Assembly: GCF_026278245.1 (NCBI RefSeq)
Contig: NZ_CP111079.1
Coordinates: 4,230,501-4,294,500 of the forward strand
From: Pontibacter kalidii
GTDB taxonomy: Bacteria; Bacteroidota; Bacteroidia; Cytophagales; Hymenobacteraceae
Reading direction: 5' to 3'
Length of the DNA stretch: 64,000 nt
Both the position numbers and the translations under genes were made by a program. Below are positions 1 through 9,017 of the stretch, piece by piece. The notes under the pieces were generated by a model. The model was not told where the DNA came from. It did not search any database and saw only the letters and a list, made by a program, of their open reading frames with translations. Position 1 is the stretch's first letter, and each line of letters begins with the position of its first letter.

Positions 1-375
1 TTGAAAGAACTGGAGAAACAGGGGGCAAAACCGGGTGAAAAGGGCCAAAATGGCAAGCTGGGAAATATTAGCAAGATGATGGAACAAAGCGAAACTGATC
101 TCGTTAATAAACGTTTGACTGAGCAAACCATTCAGCGGCAGCGCGAAATCCTGACTCGTTTGCTGGAGGCAGAGAAGTCTGCGAGAGAACGGGAATTGGA
201 CAATAAACGCGAAGCAAAGACAGCTCAGGAAGTCGCGCGCAATGTTCCTCCTTCATTCGAGAGATATATAAAGGCAAAAGAGAAGCATACAGAATTGCTC
301 AAGACCATACCTCCTGCGCTTTCACCGTATTATAAGCAGAAGGTAAACGAGTACTTCAAAAACATAAGCAAATAA
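1..375 (+). CDS. C-terminal part of a DUF4175-type protein (5' end outside window)
   Basis: The frame is open from the first base, so the true start lies upstream; the TTG at position 1 is only an internal codon. The 124 residues seen are very rich in Lys, Glu, Arg and Gln and look alpha-helical or coiled-coil, ending near YYKQKVNEYFKN. This resembles the tail of the large (about 1,100 residue) DUF4175 membrane proteins of Bacteroidota, which carry N-terminal membrane helices and a long charged C-terminal region. The function of that family is unknown. The gene is followed after 30 bases by the RsbW-like ATPase gene on the same strand. Only the tail is visible, so the family call is tentative. 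Confidence 0.6.
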   Translation: MKELEKQGAKPGEKGQNGKLGNISKMMEQSETDLVNKRLTEQTIQRQREILTRLLEAEKSARERELDNKREAKTAQEVARNVPPSFERYIKAKEKHTELLKTIPPALSPYYKQKVNEYFKNISK

Positions 376-405
376 CCAGCACCTATTTTACACTTAACGA
401 TTAAT

Positions 406-831
406 ATGAATCAGGTTAAAATTCAGATTCCTTCCCTAATCGAAAACATCAGAGTAATAGAAAGCTTTATCGATAACTCTAAAGATGAGTTTGAGTTTGA
501 AGATGACATCTATGGCAACATCATGGTTGCTGTAACGGAATCTGTAAACAACGCTATTCGCCACGGCAATAAGTTTGATAAAGACAAGAATGTATACTTG
601 ACGTTACAGGTAGAGGAGAACAAACTACTTTTTGAGGTGGCCGATGAAGGCCCGGGCTTTGATTACGAGCACCTGCCGGACCCCACCGCCCCTGAGAACC
701 TGGAGAACCCCGGTGGCCGCGGCATCTTCCTGATGCGTAACCTGTGCGACGAGGTTAACTTTCTGGACGAAGGAAAAAAAGTACAACTAATCTTTAATAT
801 CCCTATTCCCGAGAATGGATCATCCAATTGA
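406..831 (+). CDS. RsbW-type anti-sigma factor / serine kinase ATPase
   Basis: A 141-residue single-domain GHKL ATPase. The N box (ESVNNAIRHGNK, about residues 45-56), the G1 box (DEGPGFD, about 80-86) and the G2 glycine loop (GGRGIFLM, about 103-110) are all visible. The family (RsbW, SpoIIAB) binds ATP and phosphorylates or sequesters a STAS partner or a sigma factor. No STAS antagonist or sigma factor gene lies nearby, so its partner cannot be read from context. The 3' end overlaps the ybeY start by 17 bases, suggesting translational coupling. Family assignment is secure; biological role is inferred. Confidence 0.85.
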   Translation: MNQVKIQIPSLIENIRVIESFIDNSKDEFEFEDDIYGNIMVAVTESVNNAIRHGNKFDKDKNVYLTLQVEENKLLFEVADEGPGFDYEHLPDPTAPENLENPGGRGIFLMRNLCDEVNFLDEGKKVQLIFNIPIPENGSSN

Positions 832-1243
832 GTTTTTTAGCGAGGATGTAGAGTTTGAGCTAAACAACCCAGAGCAGGTAGCAGAGTGGATTGCCGACAT
901 CATTGAACGCCACGAACGAGAGCTCACCAACCTCACCTACATCTTCTGCTCTGATGAGTACCTCCACGAGATCAACGTAGCCTATCTCGACCACGATACG
1001 CTAACAGACATCATCACCTTCAATAATGCCGACGAGGAAGGCACTATTGAAGGTGATGTTTTTATTAGCATAGACCGTGTGCACGACAATGCTCAGGACC
1101 ACGGCACTGCTTTTGAAGACGAACTGCACCGTGTGATCATACACGGGGTGCTGCACCTACTTGGTTTTAAAGATAAGACTGAAGAGCAAGAGGTACTTAT
1201 GCGCAAAGAAGAAGATTCTTCGTTATCTTTGCGGAAATTTTAA
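815..1243 (+). CDS. ybeY: Endoribonuclease YbeY (16S rRNA 3'-end maturation and quality control)
   Basis: A 142-residue UPF0054 protein. The metal site reads HGVLHLLGFKDK near residues 108-119. Most bacteria have H-G-x-L-H-L-x-G-Y-D-H; here the two first histidines are kept and the third ligand position is not His, a variant I know from other Bacteroidota YbeY proteins. YbeY is a zinc-dependent single-strand RNase acting in 16S rRNA processing and ribosome surveillance. The start overlaps the upstream ATPase gene. The last codons of ybeY hold a likely promoter (TATCTTTG) for the downstream mnmG gene. Confidence 0.9.
   Translation: MDHPIEFFSEDVEFELNNPEQVAEWIADIIERHERELTNLTYIFCSDEYLHEINVAYLDHDTLTDIITFNNADEEGTIEGDVFISIDRVHDNAQDHGTAFEDELHRVIIHGVLHLLGFKDKTEEQEVLMRKEEDSSLSLRKF
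1224..1231 (+). promoter_or_regulatory. Bacteroidota -7 promoter element TATCTTTG for mnmG
   Basis: TATCTTTG matches the Bacteroidota primary-sigma -7 consensus TAnnTTTG and lies inside the 3' end of ybeY, about 77 bases before the mnmG ATG. No clear TTG -33 element is seen at the expected distance. Confidence 0.5.
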
Positions 1244-1273
1244 GCTCAAACGGAATTACCAACCCCCTGCTGA

Positions 1274-1289
1274 TGTTTCACGTGAAACA
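1274..1289. other. parS centromere-like site (ParB binding)
   Basis: The 16-base palindrome TGTTTCACGTGAAACA is a perfect match to the parS consensus bound by chromosomal ParB/Spo0J proteins in most bacterial phyla. It lies in the leader between ybeY and the mnmG ATG at 1308. Chromosomal parS sites cluster near the replication origin, and mnmG (gidA) is a frequent origin neighbour, which supports the origin candidate about 5 kb downstream. parA and parB are not in the window. Confidence 0.9.
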
Positions 1290-1307
1290 TCTCTTAAACC
1301 AGAATAC

Positions 1308-3170
1308 ATGTTTCCAGAATACGATATTATAGTTGTTGGCGCTGGGCACGCAGGCTGTGAAGCCGCGGCGGCTGCAGCGAAGATGGGTTCGAAGGTGCTG
1401 CTGGCAACCATGAACATGAACACGATCGCGCAGATGTCGTGCAACCCGGCTATGGGTGGCGTGGCCAAAGGGCAGATCGTGCGGGAAGTGGATGCGCTCG
1501 GCGGCATGAGCGGCATCATCACCGACCAGACCATGATCCAGTTCCGCATGCTCAACAAGTCGAAAGGACCGGCCATGTGGAGCCCACGTGCACAAAGCGA
1601 CCGTATGCGTTTCGCTGAGGCTTGGCGCCTAAGCCTGGAACAGACAGAGAACGTAGACTTCTGGCAGGAGATGGTGACAGGGATCGAAGTAGAGGATGGA
1701 CGGGCGGTAGGCGTGCGTACTAGTCTGGGGATAACCATACGCGGAAAGGCCGTTGTCTTAACGAACGGCACGTTTTTAAATGGCATTATCCACATTGGCG
1801 AAAAGCAAATGGGGGGAGGCCGCTCAGCAGAAAAAGCAGCAAAGGGTATCACGGAGCAGCTGAAAGAATTAGGCTTTGAGGCTGGCCGCATGAAGACCGG
1901 AACACCGCCACGGGTAGATGGGCGCTCGCTCGACTACAGCAAAATGGAGGAGCAGTTCGGAGACGAAAACCCAAGCAAGTTCTCTTACACCGATACGCAG
2001 CCACTGTCCAAGCAACGCAGCTGCTACATCACCTATACTAACCCGGAGGTGCACGAGATCCTGAAGACCGGCTTTGAGAAATCGCCGATGTTCCAGGGAC
2101 GCATCCAGGGTCTGGGCCCGCGCTACTGCCCCAGTATAGAAGACAAGATCAACCGCTTTGCCGACCGTAACCGCCATCAAATCTTTGTAGAGCCGGAAGG
2201 GTGGAACACCGTGGAAGTTTACGTGAACGGATTCTCCAGCTCCTTGCCGGAGCACGTGCAGTATGAGGCATTGCGCAAGATAGAAGGGTTTGAAAACGCA
2301 AAGATGTTCCGCCCGGGCTACGCCATCGAGTACGACTTCTTCCCGCCCACACAACTGAACCTGACACTGGAGACAAAGCTGGTGCAGAACCTTTACTTTG
2401 CCGGCCAGATAAACGGTACGACAGGTTATGAAGAAGCCGCCTGCCAGGGATTGATGGCTGCCATAAATGCGCACAACAAGATAAACGAAAAAGAACCGTT
2501 TATACTGAAGAGATCCGAGGCTTATATTGGCGTGCTAATAGATGACCTGGTGAACAAAGGCACAGACGAACCGTACCGCATGTTCACCTCGCGTGCCGAG
2601 CACCGCATCCTGCTGCGCCAGGACAATGCCGATATCCGCCTGACGAAGATGGGATATGAGCTGGGACTGGCAGACGAAAGCCGCATGAACGCTGTGGAAA
2701 AGAAGATCACGGAAACAGCCGAAATCATCGCCTATTTGAATAACAAGCCAATTGAGCCCGGAGATATCAACAGGCTGCTGGAGGAACTGGGCTCTGCGCC
2801 GATAGCAGAGAAGCAGCGCGCCGGCCAGCTCATCAAGCGCCCGAATGTGGAGATAGAGGACATCGCCAGAGCAGTTCCCGCCGTAGCCGAATACCTGAGC
2901 AAGTTTAAGCCCGACAGCGTGGAGCAGGCAGGCATTCAGGTGAAGTATGAAACCTACATCGAGAAAGAATACGCGATGGCCGCCAAAATGGGAGAGCTTG
3001 AAAACTATAATATCAAAGGCAAAATAAACTACCGCGACATACCTGCGTTATCTAAAGAAGCAAAGGAGAAACTACTGAAAGTGGAGCCGGAAACCATAGG
3101 CCAGGCCTCCCGGATCAGTGGCGTGTCGCCGGCTGACATATCGGTGTTAATGGTATACCTGGGAAAATAA
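1308..3170 (+). CDS. mnmG: tRNA U34 carboxymethylaminomethyl synthesis enzyme MnmG (GidA)
   Basis: MnmG works with MnmE to install cmnm5 at the wobble uridine of tRNAs, using FAD, NADH and methylenetetrahydrofolate. The ATG at 1308 gives a 620-residue protein, matching the family length of about 620-630. A longer frame from 1161 would run through the promoter and parS, so I reject it. The Rossmann FAD motif VVGAGHAGCEAA is at residues 9-20. Conserved segments MSCNPAMGG, TGTPPRVDGRS, YCPSIEDK and GTTGYEEAACQG follow, and the C-terminal helical MnmE/tRNA-binding domain is complete. The stop codon abuts the ATG of the methyltransferase gene (TAA-ATG), so both are likely co-transcribed. Confidence 0.97.
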   Translation: MFPEYDIIVVGAGHAGCEAAAAAAKMGSKVLLATMNMNTIAQMSCNPAMGGVAKGQIVREVDALGGMSGIITDQTMIQFRMLNKSKGPAMWSPRAQSDRMRFAEAWRLSLEQTENVDFWQEMVTGIEVEDGRAVGVRTSLGITIRGKAVVLTNGTFLNGIIHIGEKQMGGGRSAEKAAKGITEQLKELGFEAGRMKTGTPPRVDGRSLDYSKMEEQFGDENPSKFSYTDTQPLSKQRSCYITYTNPEVHEILKTGFEKSPMFQGRIQGLGPRYCPSIEDKINRFADRNRHQIFVEPEGWNTVEVYVNGFSSSLPEHVQYEALRKIEGFENAKMFRPGYAIEYDFFPPTQLNLTLETKLVQNLYFAGQINGTTGYEEAACQGLMAAINAHNKINEKEPFILKRSEAYIGVLIDDLVNKGTDEPYRMFTSRAEHRILLRQDNADIRLTKMGYELGLADESRMNAVEKKITETAEIIAYLNNKPIEPGDINRLLEELGSAPIAEKQRAGQLIKRPNVEIEDIARAVPAVAEYLSKFKPDSVEQAGIQVKYETYIEKEYAMAAKMGELENYNIKGKINYRDIPALSKEAKEKLLKVEPETIGQASRISGVSPADISVLMVYLGK

Positions 3171-4058
3171 ATGAGCTACGAAAGACTGGAGCAATGCCCG
3201 ATCTGCGGCAAGGAAGCCTTTAAAAACTTTTTAGTAGTAAACGACAACGCTGTATCGAAAGAAAGCTTTGTGATTGTGGAGTGCGAGAACTGCTCGTTCA
3301 AATTCACAAACCCGAGGCCCGACGCGCAGAGCATAGGCCAGTACTATGAGTCAGATGATTACATCTCGCACTCTGACACCACATCCGGGATTATCAACAC
3401 GGCATATCATGTAGTGCGCTCTATTACGACCAAGCAGAAGGTAGAGCTTATCAACAGGTTTGCTCCGGTAAAAGGAAGCATACTGGACTATGGCTGCGGC
3501 ACCGGGGTGTTTCTGAGCGCCTGCAAAAAGGATGGCTGGGAGATCAGAGGTATAGAGCCAAATGCCAAAGCGCGCAAGAAGGCCTCCGATCAAACCGGGG
3601 AGATCATAGCCGAAACTCTGGAAGATATAGAAGGGGAAAAATATGAGGTGATCACGCTGTGGCATGTGCTGGAGCATATCCATGCGCTGAACGAGACAAT
3701 GGAGCAGTTGCTGGAGCACCTGCAGGAAGATGGAACCCTGATCATAGCCGTACCGAACGCGGACTCACATGACGCGCAGGAGTACAAAGAGAACTGGGCT
3801 GCCTACGACGTGCCGCGCCACCTCTACCACTTTACGCAGCCCACCATGAAGCGCTTCCTGAAAAAGCATAGAATGAAGCTGGAGGAGGTGCTACCCATGA
3901 AGTTCGACGCCTATTACGTGAGCATGCTAAGTGAAAAGCAAAAGCAAGGCAAAACGAAGATGCTGACAAGCGTGATGAATGGGTACCGCTCCAACAGCTA
4001 TGCCGAGAAAAACGGCAACGATTACTCAAGTCTGATTTTTATAGCAAAAAGAAAATAA
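3171..4058 (+). CDS. Class I SAM-dependent methyltransferase with N-terminal zinc ribbon
   Basis: A 295-residue protein. Residues 9-42 form a zinc ribbon (CPICG then CENC), followed by NPRP, a common marker of this methyltransferase group. SAM motif I is ILDYGCGTGVFL near residue 105, with an acidic residue (GIEPN) closing the second strand. The fold is that of Methyltransf_11/23 proteins; members act on sugars, lipids or small molecules and the substrate here cannot be read. The gene begins directly after the mnmG stop. A terminator follows at 4085. Confidence 0.85.
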   Translation: MSYERLEQCPICGKEAFKNFLVVNDNAVSKESFVIVECENCSFKFTNPRPDAQSIGQYYESDDYISHSDTTSGIINTAYHVVRSITTKQKVELINRFAPVKGSILDYGCGTGVFLSACKKDGWEIRGIEPNAKARKKASDQTGEIIAETLEDIEGEKYEVITLWHVLEHIHALNETMEQLLEHLQEDGTLIIAVPNADSHDAQEYKENWAAYDVPRHLYHFTQPTMKRFLKKHRMKLEEVLPMKFDAYYVSMLSEKQKQGKTKMLTSVMNGYRSNSYAEKNGNDYSSLIFIAKRK

Positions 4059-4084
4059 GAGCGCCAAATTGCGCAGGAAGAAAG

Positions 4085-4112
4085 ATAGGCAAGCGAAAGT
4101 TTGCCTATTTTG
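4085..4112 (+). terminator. Rho-independent terminator after the methyltransferase gene
   Basis: A perfect 8-base-pair stem (ATAGGCAA with TTGCCTAT, loop GCGAAAGT) followed by a T-rich run. Confidence 0.75.
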
Positions 4113-4132
4113 ATTTGATGACCACACAGCCC

Positions 4133-5743
4133 ATGAAGCTATTAAGAGCATTTATCGCAGCAGCCATGGCAACAGGCATGGCCGCCTGCGCCACACAGAG
4201 CCCGCCGGAAGGGGGGCCACGGGACCAGACACCGCCGAAACTAGTAAGCAGCAACCCGAAGGACCAGCAACTCAATGTTGATACCCGCACCATCACGCTG
4301 GAGTTTGACGAAGAGGTTCAGCAAAATACATTAAATAAGGAACTCCTCATCACCCCCAATGTCAACAACCCCTACAAGGTGATCCCGAACAGAAACGTGT
4401 TGACGCTGGAGTTCGAGAAGCCGCTGGAGGACAGCACGACCTATACCTTTAACTTCAGGGAGGGCATAACGGACATTACGGAAAAGAACAAGGCCCAGGG
4501 GCTGCGGCTCTCCTTCAGCACCGGCTCATACATAGACTCCAGCCGCGTGAGCGGAACGGTGGTAGACCTGATGAAGCAAACGCCGGAGAAGGAGGCACTC
4601 GTGCTGCTCTACCAGGCAGGAGATACCATGAGCGTGCGCAAGAACAGGCCTTATTACCTCACATCGGCAGATGCCCAAGGCAACTTCATAATGGAAAATG
4701 TGAAGGAGGGCAGCTACCGTATGTATGCACTGATAGATAAGAACAGCAACAGCTACTATGACTCGGAAGAGGAGCGGATAGCCTACCTGGCCCAGCCTAT
4801 CACCATCACACCCAACACGGATACCGTAAAACTGCAGACGGTTCGAATCGATACGAAAAAACCTATACTCCTGAGCCGTGGTCGCTTTAACGATAGATTC
4901 GTGGCAGGCTATAATGAGGGGATACAGCAGTTCACCGCTACACCCGTGGGAGGTAAAGATACGCTGGTGAGCAAGGCGCTACCGGATGGAAAGACAATAG
5001 AGTTGTTTAAATCGACAGGTTTTGGGGGTGGAAAAGCCATACTTGCCGCTGTTGATTCCGCGGGCAATATCGCCACAGACACACTGGAAATAGCGTTTGA
5101 GGGGAAACCATCCACACGCATAAAAGGGGCTGCGCTGAAAGTTATGAACAACGGGAGTAACGGCTACAGGGTAGGGCAGCAGGTAGTAATAGAGCTGCAG
5201 ACGCCGGTTCGCATTGCCGGTAAAACACCGGTAAAATTGATGGCCGATAGCGTGGTGGTAGAGGAATTGCAACATCCGGAGCAGGTAAGCCTGGACAGGA
5301 CAAACACAGAACTGCGCTTCGCGCTGCCAAGCATCAGCAGCAACATCAGGCAGCTGACAGTAGTACTTGACAGCACAGCCATACAGCCGCTGGAGGGCAC
5401 GGCGCTCTCGTTCCCACCATTGCAACTGGCCATAGCAGAAGGGAAAGGATCCACGGGAAGCCTAAGCGGAAACATCGACACGGATTATACTTCCTATACC
5501 CTGCAGTTGCTAAACAAGGAGTATAAAGTAGTGGAGGAACGCAGCGCAGGCAAGACCTTCCGGTTTAGGAACATCGCACCGGGCACCTATTATATACGCG
5601 TGCTAATTGACGAGAACAACAACGGCAAGTGGGAGAAGGCGGACCCGGAATTTAAAGTACAGCCGGAACCGGTATACATGCACCCTGCCACCATAGAGGT
5701 AAGGGCAAACTGGGAAGTGGAAGACCTGGACCTGGAGTTCTAA
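4133..5743 (+). CDS. Ig-like domain lipoprotein
   Basis: A 536-residue exported lipoprotein. The first 19 residues form a lipoprotein signal with lipobox ending MAAC, then a Gly/Pro-rich linker (PPEGGPRDQTPPK). An Ig-like/Big_5 domain covers about residues 40-130 (SSNPKDQQLNVDTRTITLEF), followed by beta-rich repeats resembling carboxypeptidase-regulatory domains (SGTVVDL, then GSYRMYALID and GTYYIRVLIDENNNGKW). Such proteins are common on Bacteroidota outer membranes; the function is not known. An in-frame ATG at 4118 is an alternative start, but 4133 gives the most typical signal peptide. A strong terminator follows. Confidence 0.8.
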   Translation: MKLLRAFIAAAMATGMAACATQSPPEGGPRDQTPPKLVSSNPKDQQLNVDTRTITLEFDEEVQQNTLNKELLITPNVNNPYKVIPNRNVLTLEFEKPLEDSTTYTFNFREGITDITEKNKAQGLRLSFSTGSYIDSSRVSGTVVDLMKQTPEKEALVLLYQAGDTMSVRKNRPYYLTSADAQGNFIMENVKEGSYRMYALIDKNSNSYYDSEEERIAYLAQPITITPNTDTVKLQTVRIDTKKPILLSRGRFNDRFVAGYNEGIQQFTATPVGGKDTLVSKALPDGKTIELFKSTGFGGGKAILAAVDSAGNIATDTLEIAFEGKPSTRIKGAALKVMNNGSNGYRVGQQVVIELQTPVRIAGKTPVKLMADSVVVEELQHPEQVSLDRTNTELRFALPSISSNIRQLTVVLDSTAIQPLEGTALSFPPLQLAIAEGKGSTGSLSGNIDTDYTSYTLQLLNKEYKVVEERSAGKTFRFRNIAPGTYYIRVLIDENNNGKWEKADPEFKVQPEPVYMHPATIEVRANWEVEDLDLEF

Positions 5744-5762
5744 AACAGACGGGTAAGAATGG

Positions 5763-5793
5763 AAAAGGAGAAGCGAAAGCCTCTCCTTTTTTT
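5763..5793 (+). terminator. Rho-independent terminator after the Ig-like lipoprotein gene
   Basis: Inverted repeat AAAAGGAGA...TCTCCTTTT around a GCGAAAGC core, followed by seven T residues. It insulates the origin-like gap that follows. Confidence 0.85.
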
Positions 5794-5799
5794 ATGCCT

Positions 5800-6941
5800 G
5801 TAACAGGTCTTTGCTACTGTTCGATGTTTCATATAGAAAGCATACATGAAAACTTGTGCCTAAGCTACTGCTGTACAAAGGAGAAAGGCAGGACACCAGA
5901 ATAGATGAACCAGAAGCACTAAAAAAACATGCGACGGAGTGAAAACGAAAGTATGAATTAAGGAAACGTTAGAAGAGAAAGAAAAAGCTCGACAACCACC
6001 CTTCCCCCTGCCAAGCACTATAGTATACGCAGATTCGCAGTTCACATCGCTAACAAAGTATAAGCCAACTCCGAGGACAGCAAGTATAGATCCCTCTAAA
6101 AACTCTCCGCAGCTGAGGCCTCATCTGTTCATTTGAACCAGGACTACCTAGAAAGTAAACTCCTGAGATTACGATCCTCCGGGCCCACATCCATACCTCT
6201 TTCCTTTTGCAGCTGCTTCTCAGACGAAAGCATTCCTATTTCTTCTGCCAATCCCAAAAGCGCATTGTGCGTAAAAACCAAAAGCACCTACACTTGTGTA
6301 AGCGCTTCCGACATGGTAACAGGTACCGCTCTAGTATAAAGAGCAGGGGAGAGGGGACGAGAAAAGAGACAGAAATGGAACGGAAAACTGAGGGGCTGGA
6401 AACTTTTTTCACTAATCCACAAAGTTGTGGTAAACCATGTGGAAAAGCGTGGGTAACAAACGGGATAACTTACACGCACATAACTTACACACCCAAAAAC
6501 AGATTACACAGCGGGTAAAAAGTGGATAGAGGTGTATAATTTCCCTTACACATTCGCCTTTTCCACCTTTCTGTTTCCTGTTTATAAAGAAATACACATA
6601 AAAGGGCAAAAAGTGGAAAACAGGCTTAACCAGCTGGCACAAAAGCAACTAAAATTCACAACCCGGAAAGAGCTCTGGTGAAAAACTACAAGGCTGTACA
6701 CAAGTTATAGGACGTACACAAAGCTGGGTAAAGTTGTCCACTTATAAACAGACCTAACAATGAAAGAAGATTCTTTTTAAAAATTCATCTTATAAAAATT
6801 ATTAAGGAACGTAAAGTGTGGAAAGGTCGGGAAAAGGGGCTGTGAAACAGACCCGGCGGCTTACACAGGAGAAATACACAAAGAGAAAATCTGTATATTT
6901 AAAACTCGAAGAGCAGAAAAATACACGCAACAAGATACACT
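5800..6941. other. Candidate chromosomal replication origin (oriC): gene-free gap with DnaA-box-like cluster and A/T-rich segment
   Basis: About 1.1 kb without a credible gene; frames at 6133-6339 and 6207-6518 lack family features. From 6410 the sequence is packed with DnaA-box-like words. Three match TTATnCACA at 8 of 9 bases: TAATCCACA at 6413, TGTGGAAAA at 6438 (reverse) and GGTGTATAA at 6531 (reverse). About ten further 7-of-9 matches lie up to 6880. The core TTACAC occurs five times (6470, 6485, 6504, 6546, 6861). An A/T-only-like segment at about 6753-6808 could be the unwinding element. A perfect parS and mnmG lie 5 kb to the left. To the right, genes are mostly on the plus strand, as expected for a rightward leading strand. 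No perfect DnaA box is present, so this is a candidate. Confidence 0.55.
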
Positions 6942-9017
6942 ATGCTTTTAAATGTAGACCTCTCACTCCCGTTCCACGAGCCAATACTCATATTCACGCT
7001 GGTGCTTCTGATCATATTGGTGGTGCCGATACTGCTGAAGAAGTTTAGTATACCAGGCATCGTCGGACTGATATTGGCAGGGGTAATCCTGGGGCCAAAC
7101 GGATTTCATATACTGGAGAGGGATGCAAGCATCGTTTTATTCGGAACGGTAGGCTTACTGTACATCATGTTCCAGGCAGGCCTGGAAATAGACATGATAG
7201 ATTTCAAAAGGTATAAAATACGGAGTATCGTGTTTGGTACCTTCACCTTCCTGATACCCATTTCTGTCGGTACGGCCGTTTTCCTATACCTGCACGATTA
7301 CGATATGAAACCGGCCATACTACTGGCAAGTATGTTTGCACCGCACACCCTGCTGGCATACCCGATCATCAGCCGGCTGGGCCTTAGCAAAAACGAGGCG
7401 GTAACGATCACCATAGGCGGAACACTGATCACAGACACAGCTGTACTCTTTGTGCTGGCCATCATCATCAATTCAACGCATGGCGAAACCAACGTAGGCT
7501 TCTGGGTTTGGATGGTCATCAAAATGATGGTCTTTGTGGCTGTGGTGCTGTGGGTGTTCCCCAAAATAGCCAAGTGGATGTTCAAGCAGTTGGAGAGCGA
7601 AAAGGGAGCACAGTACATCTTTGTACTTACCGTTATCTTCGCCGCGGCTTTCTTATCAGAACTGGCAGGTATGGAAGCCATCATTGGGGCGTTCCTGGCA
7701 GGCCTGGCGCTCAATCCACTTATACCGCATACCTCGCCCCTGATGAACAGGGTAGAGTTTGTAGGAAATAACATCTTTGTACCGTTCTTCCTGATCAGCA
7801 CCGGCATGCTGGTAGACCTGAAGGTACTCTTCACGGATACCAACGCCATGCTGATAGCGGCGACAATCGTAGTGCTCTCACCGCTCACCAAGTATGCCGC
7901 TGCATTCTTGACACAAAAAATATTTGGGTTCAGCGTGCTACAGCGTAACCTGATATTTGGCCTGAGCAGTGCACACGCAGCAGCAACACTGGCCGTAGTA
8001 CTGGCAGGCTATGAGATAGGCTTGATTGGGGAGAGTGCCCTGAACGGCGCGGTTGTTTTGATCCTGACGTCAAGTATGGTGAGCTCCCTGACGACCGAAA
8101 AGGTAGGTAAGAAGTTGGCCATTTTCGAGAGCAGAAGAAAGCCGGACATCAGCCAGAAGCCCGATAGGATTCTGGTGCCGATCGGAAATCCGAAAACGAT
8201 AGAGCAATTGATTGACCTATCGATCATGTTGAAGAATCCGGCGCATAAGGCCCCAATATTTCCGCTGGCTGTGGTGATAGACAACGAGCATGCCGAGGAA
8301 GAGATATTCAAGAAGAACAAGATGCTGCAGGAGGCCATCACACATGCCTCGGCCACAGACAATGATGTGCAGCTGGTATCCAAGATAGATGTAAACGTAT
8401 CAAGCGGTATACTCCGGGCCATTAAGGAGCTCATGATAACGGAGGTGGTGCTGGGATGGAACGCCAAAATAACAACCCGCGATAGGATCTTTGGATCGGT
8501 GCTGGATAACCTCCTCGAGAACACAGACGAGATGATCCTGGTTTGCAAGATCATACAGCCTCTGAACACTACAGGAAGGCTGATGGTGATCGTGCCAACA
8601 AATGCGGAATTGGAGAGAGGGTTCCTACGATGGATCAGAGCAGTGAAACTGCTGTCGACGCAACTGGGAGCCCCCATCGTCTTCCGGTCCCGAAGAAGAA
8701 CGCTGAACAAGCTTAAAAAAGCAGTAAGCAGCAGTAAGCCGGCCGTGGAAGCAAGCTACCAGGAGTACACGAGTATGAAAGACATTGCCGGTATGAAGTC
8801 GGAGCTGCAGAAGGACGACATGGTGGTCGTGATCTCAGCCAGAAAAAAAACCATCTCCTACAACAGCAATATGGATTACGTTCCGCGCGTGCTGTCGAGA
8901 GACTATAAAGACAACAGCTTTATCGTGATATACCCTGAGCAGTACTCAGAGCACCAAACTGTACCTGTTAAGCAGACGACGCAGGCTTATGAAGAACCAG
9001 ACGGGAAAAGCGTTTAA
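6942..9017 (+). CDS. Kef-type cation:proton antiporter (CPA2) with C-terminal UspA-like domain
   Basis: A 691-residue membrane protein. Residues 1 to about 390 form a 12-13 helix Na+/H+ exchanger domain with family signatures (FSIPGIVGLILAGVILGPNG, and GAFLAGLALN near 250). The C-terminal 280 residues are soluble and resemble a tandem universal stress protein domain rather than a RCK/TrkA-N domain, a layout common in Bacteroidota. It probably exchanges K+ or Na+ for protons across the inner membrane. The gene starts right of the origin-like gap and its end overlaps the DUF4385 start by 29 bases. Confidence 0.88.
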   Translation: MLLNVDLSLPFHEPILIFTLVLLIILVVPILLKKFSIPGIVGLILAGVILGPNGFHILERDASIVLFGTVGLLYIMFQAGLEIDMIDFKRYKIRSIVFGTFTFLIPISVGTAVFLYLHDYDMKPAILLASMFAPHTLLAYPIISRLGLSKNEAVTITIGGTLITDTAVLFVLAIIINSTHGETNVGFWVWMVIKMMVFVAVVLWVFPKIAKWMFKQLESEKGAQYIFVLTVIFAAAFLSELAGMEAIIGAFLAGLALNPLIPHTSPLMNRVEFVGNNIFVPFFLISTGMLVDLKVLFTDTNAMLIAATIVVLSPLTKYAAAFLTQKIFGFSVLQRNLIFGLSSAHAAATLAVVLAGYEIGLIGESALNGAVVLILTSSMVSSLTTEKVGKKLAIFESRRKPDISQKPDRILVPIGNPKTIEQLIDLSIMLKNPAHKAPIFPLAVVIDNEHAEEEIFKKNKMLQEAITHASATDNDVQLVSKIDVNVSSGILRAIKELMITEVVLGWNAKITTRDRIFGSVLDNLLENTDEMILVCKIIQPLNTTGRLMVIVPTNAELERGFLRWIRAVKLLSTQLGAPIVFRSRRRTLNKLKKAVSSSKPAVEASYQEYTSMKDIAGMKSELQKDDMVVVISARKKTISYNSNMDYVPRVLSRDYKDNSFIVIYPEQYSEHQTVPVKQTTQAYEEPDGKSV

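Noticed and set aside
1161..1307. Longer N-terminus for mnmG
   Set aside because: It would translate through the promoter and parS and adds residues unlike the family.
6133..6518. Short frames in the origin-like gap
   Set aside because: Overlapping, without family features or promoter; better explained as origin DNA.
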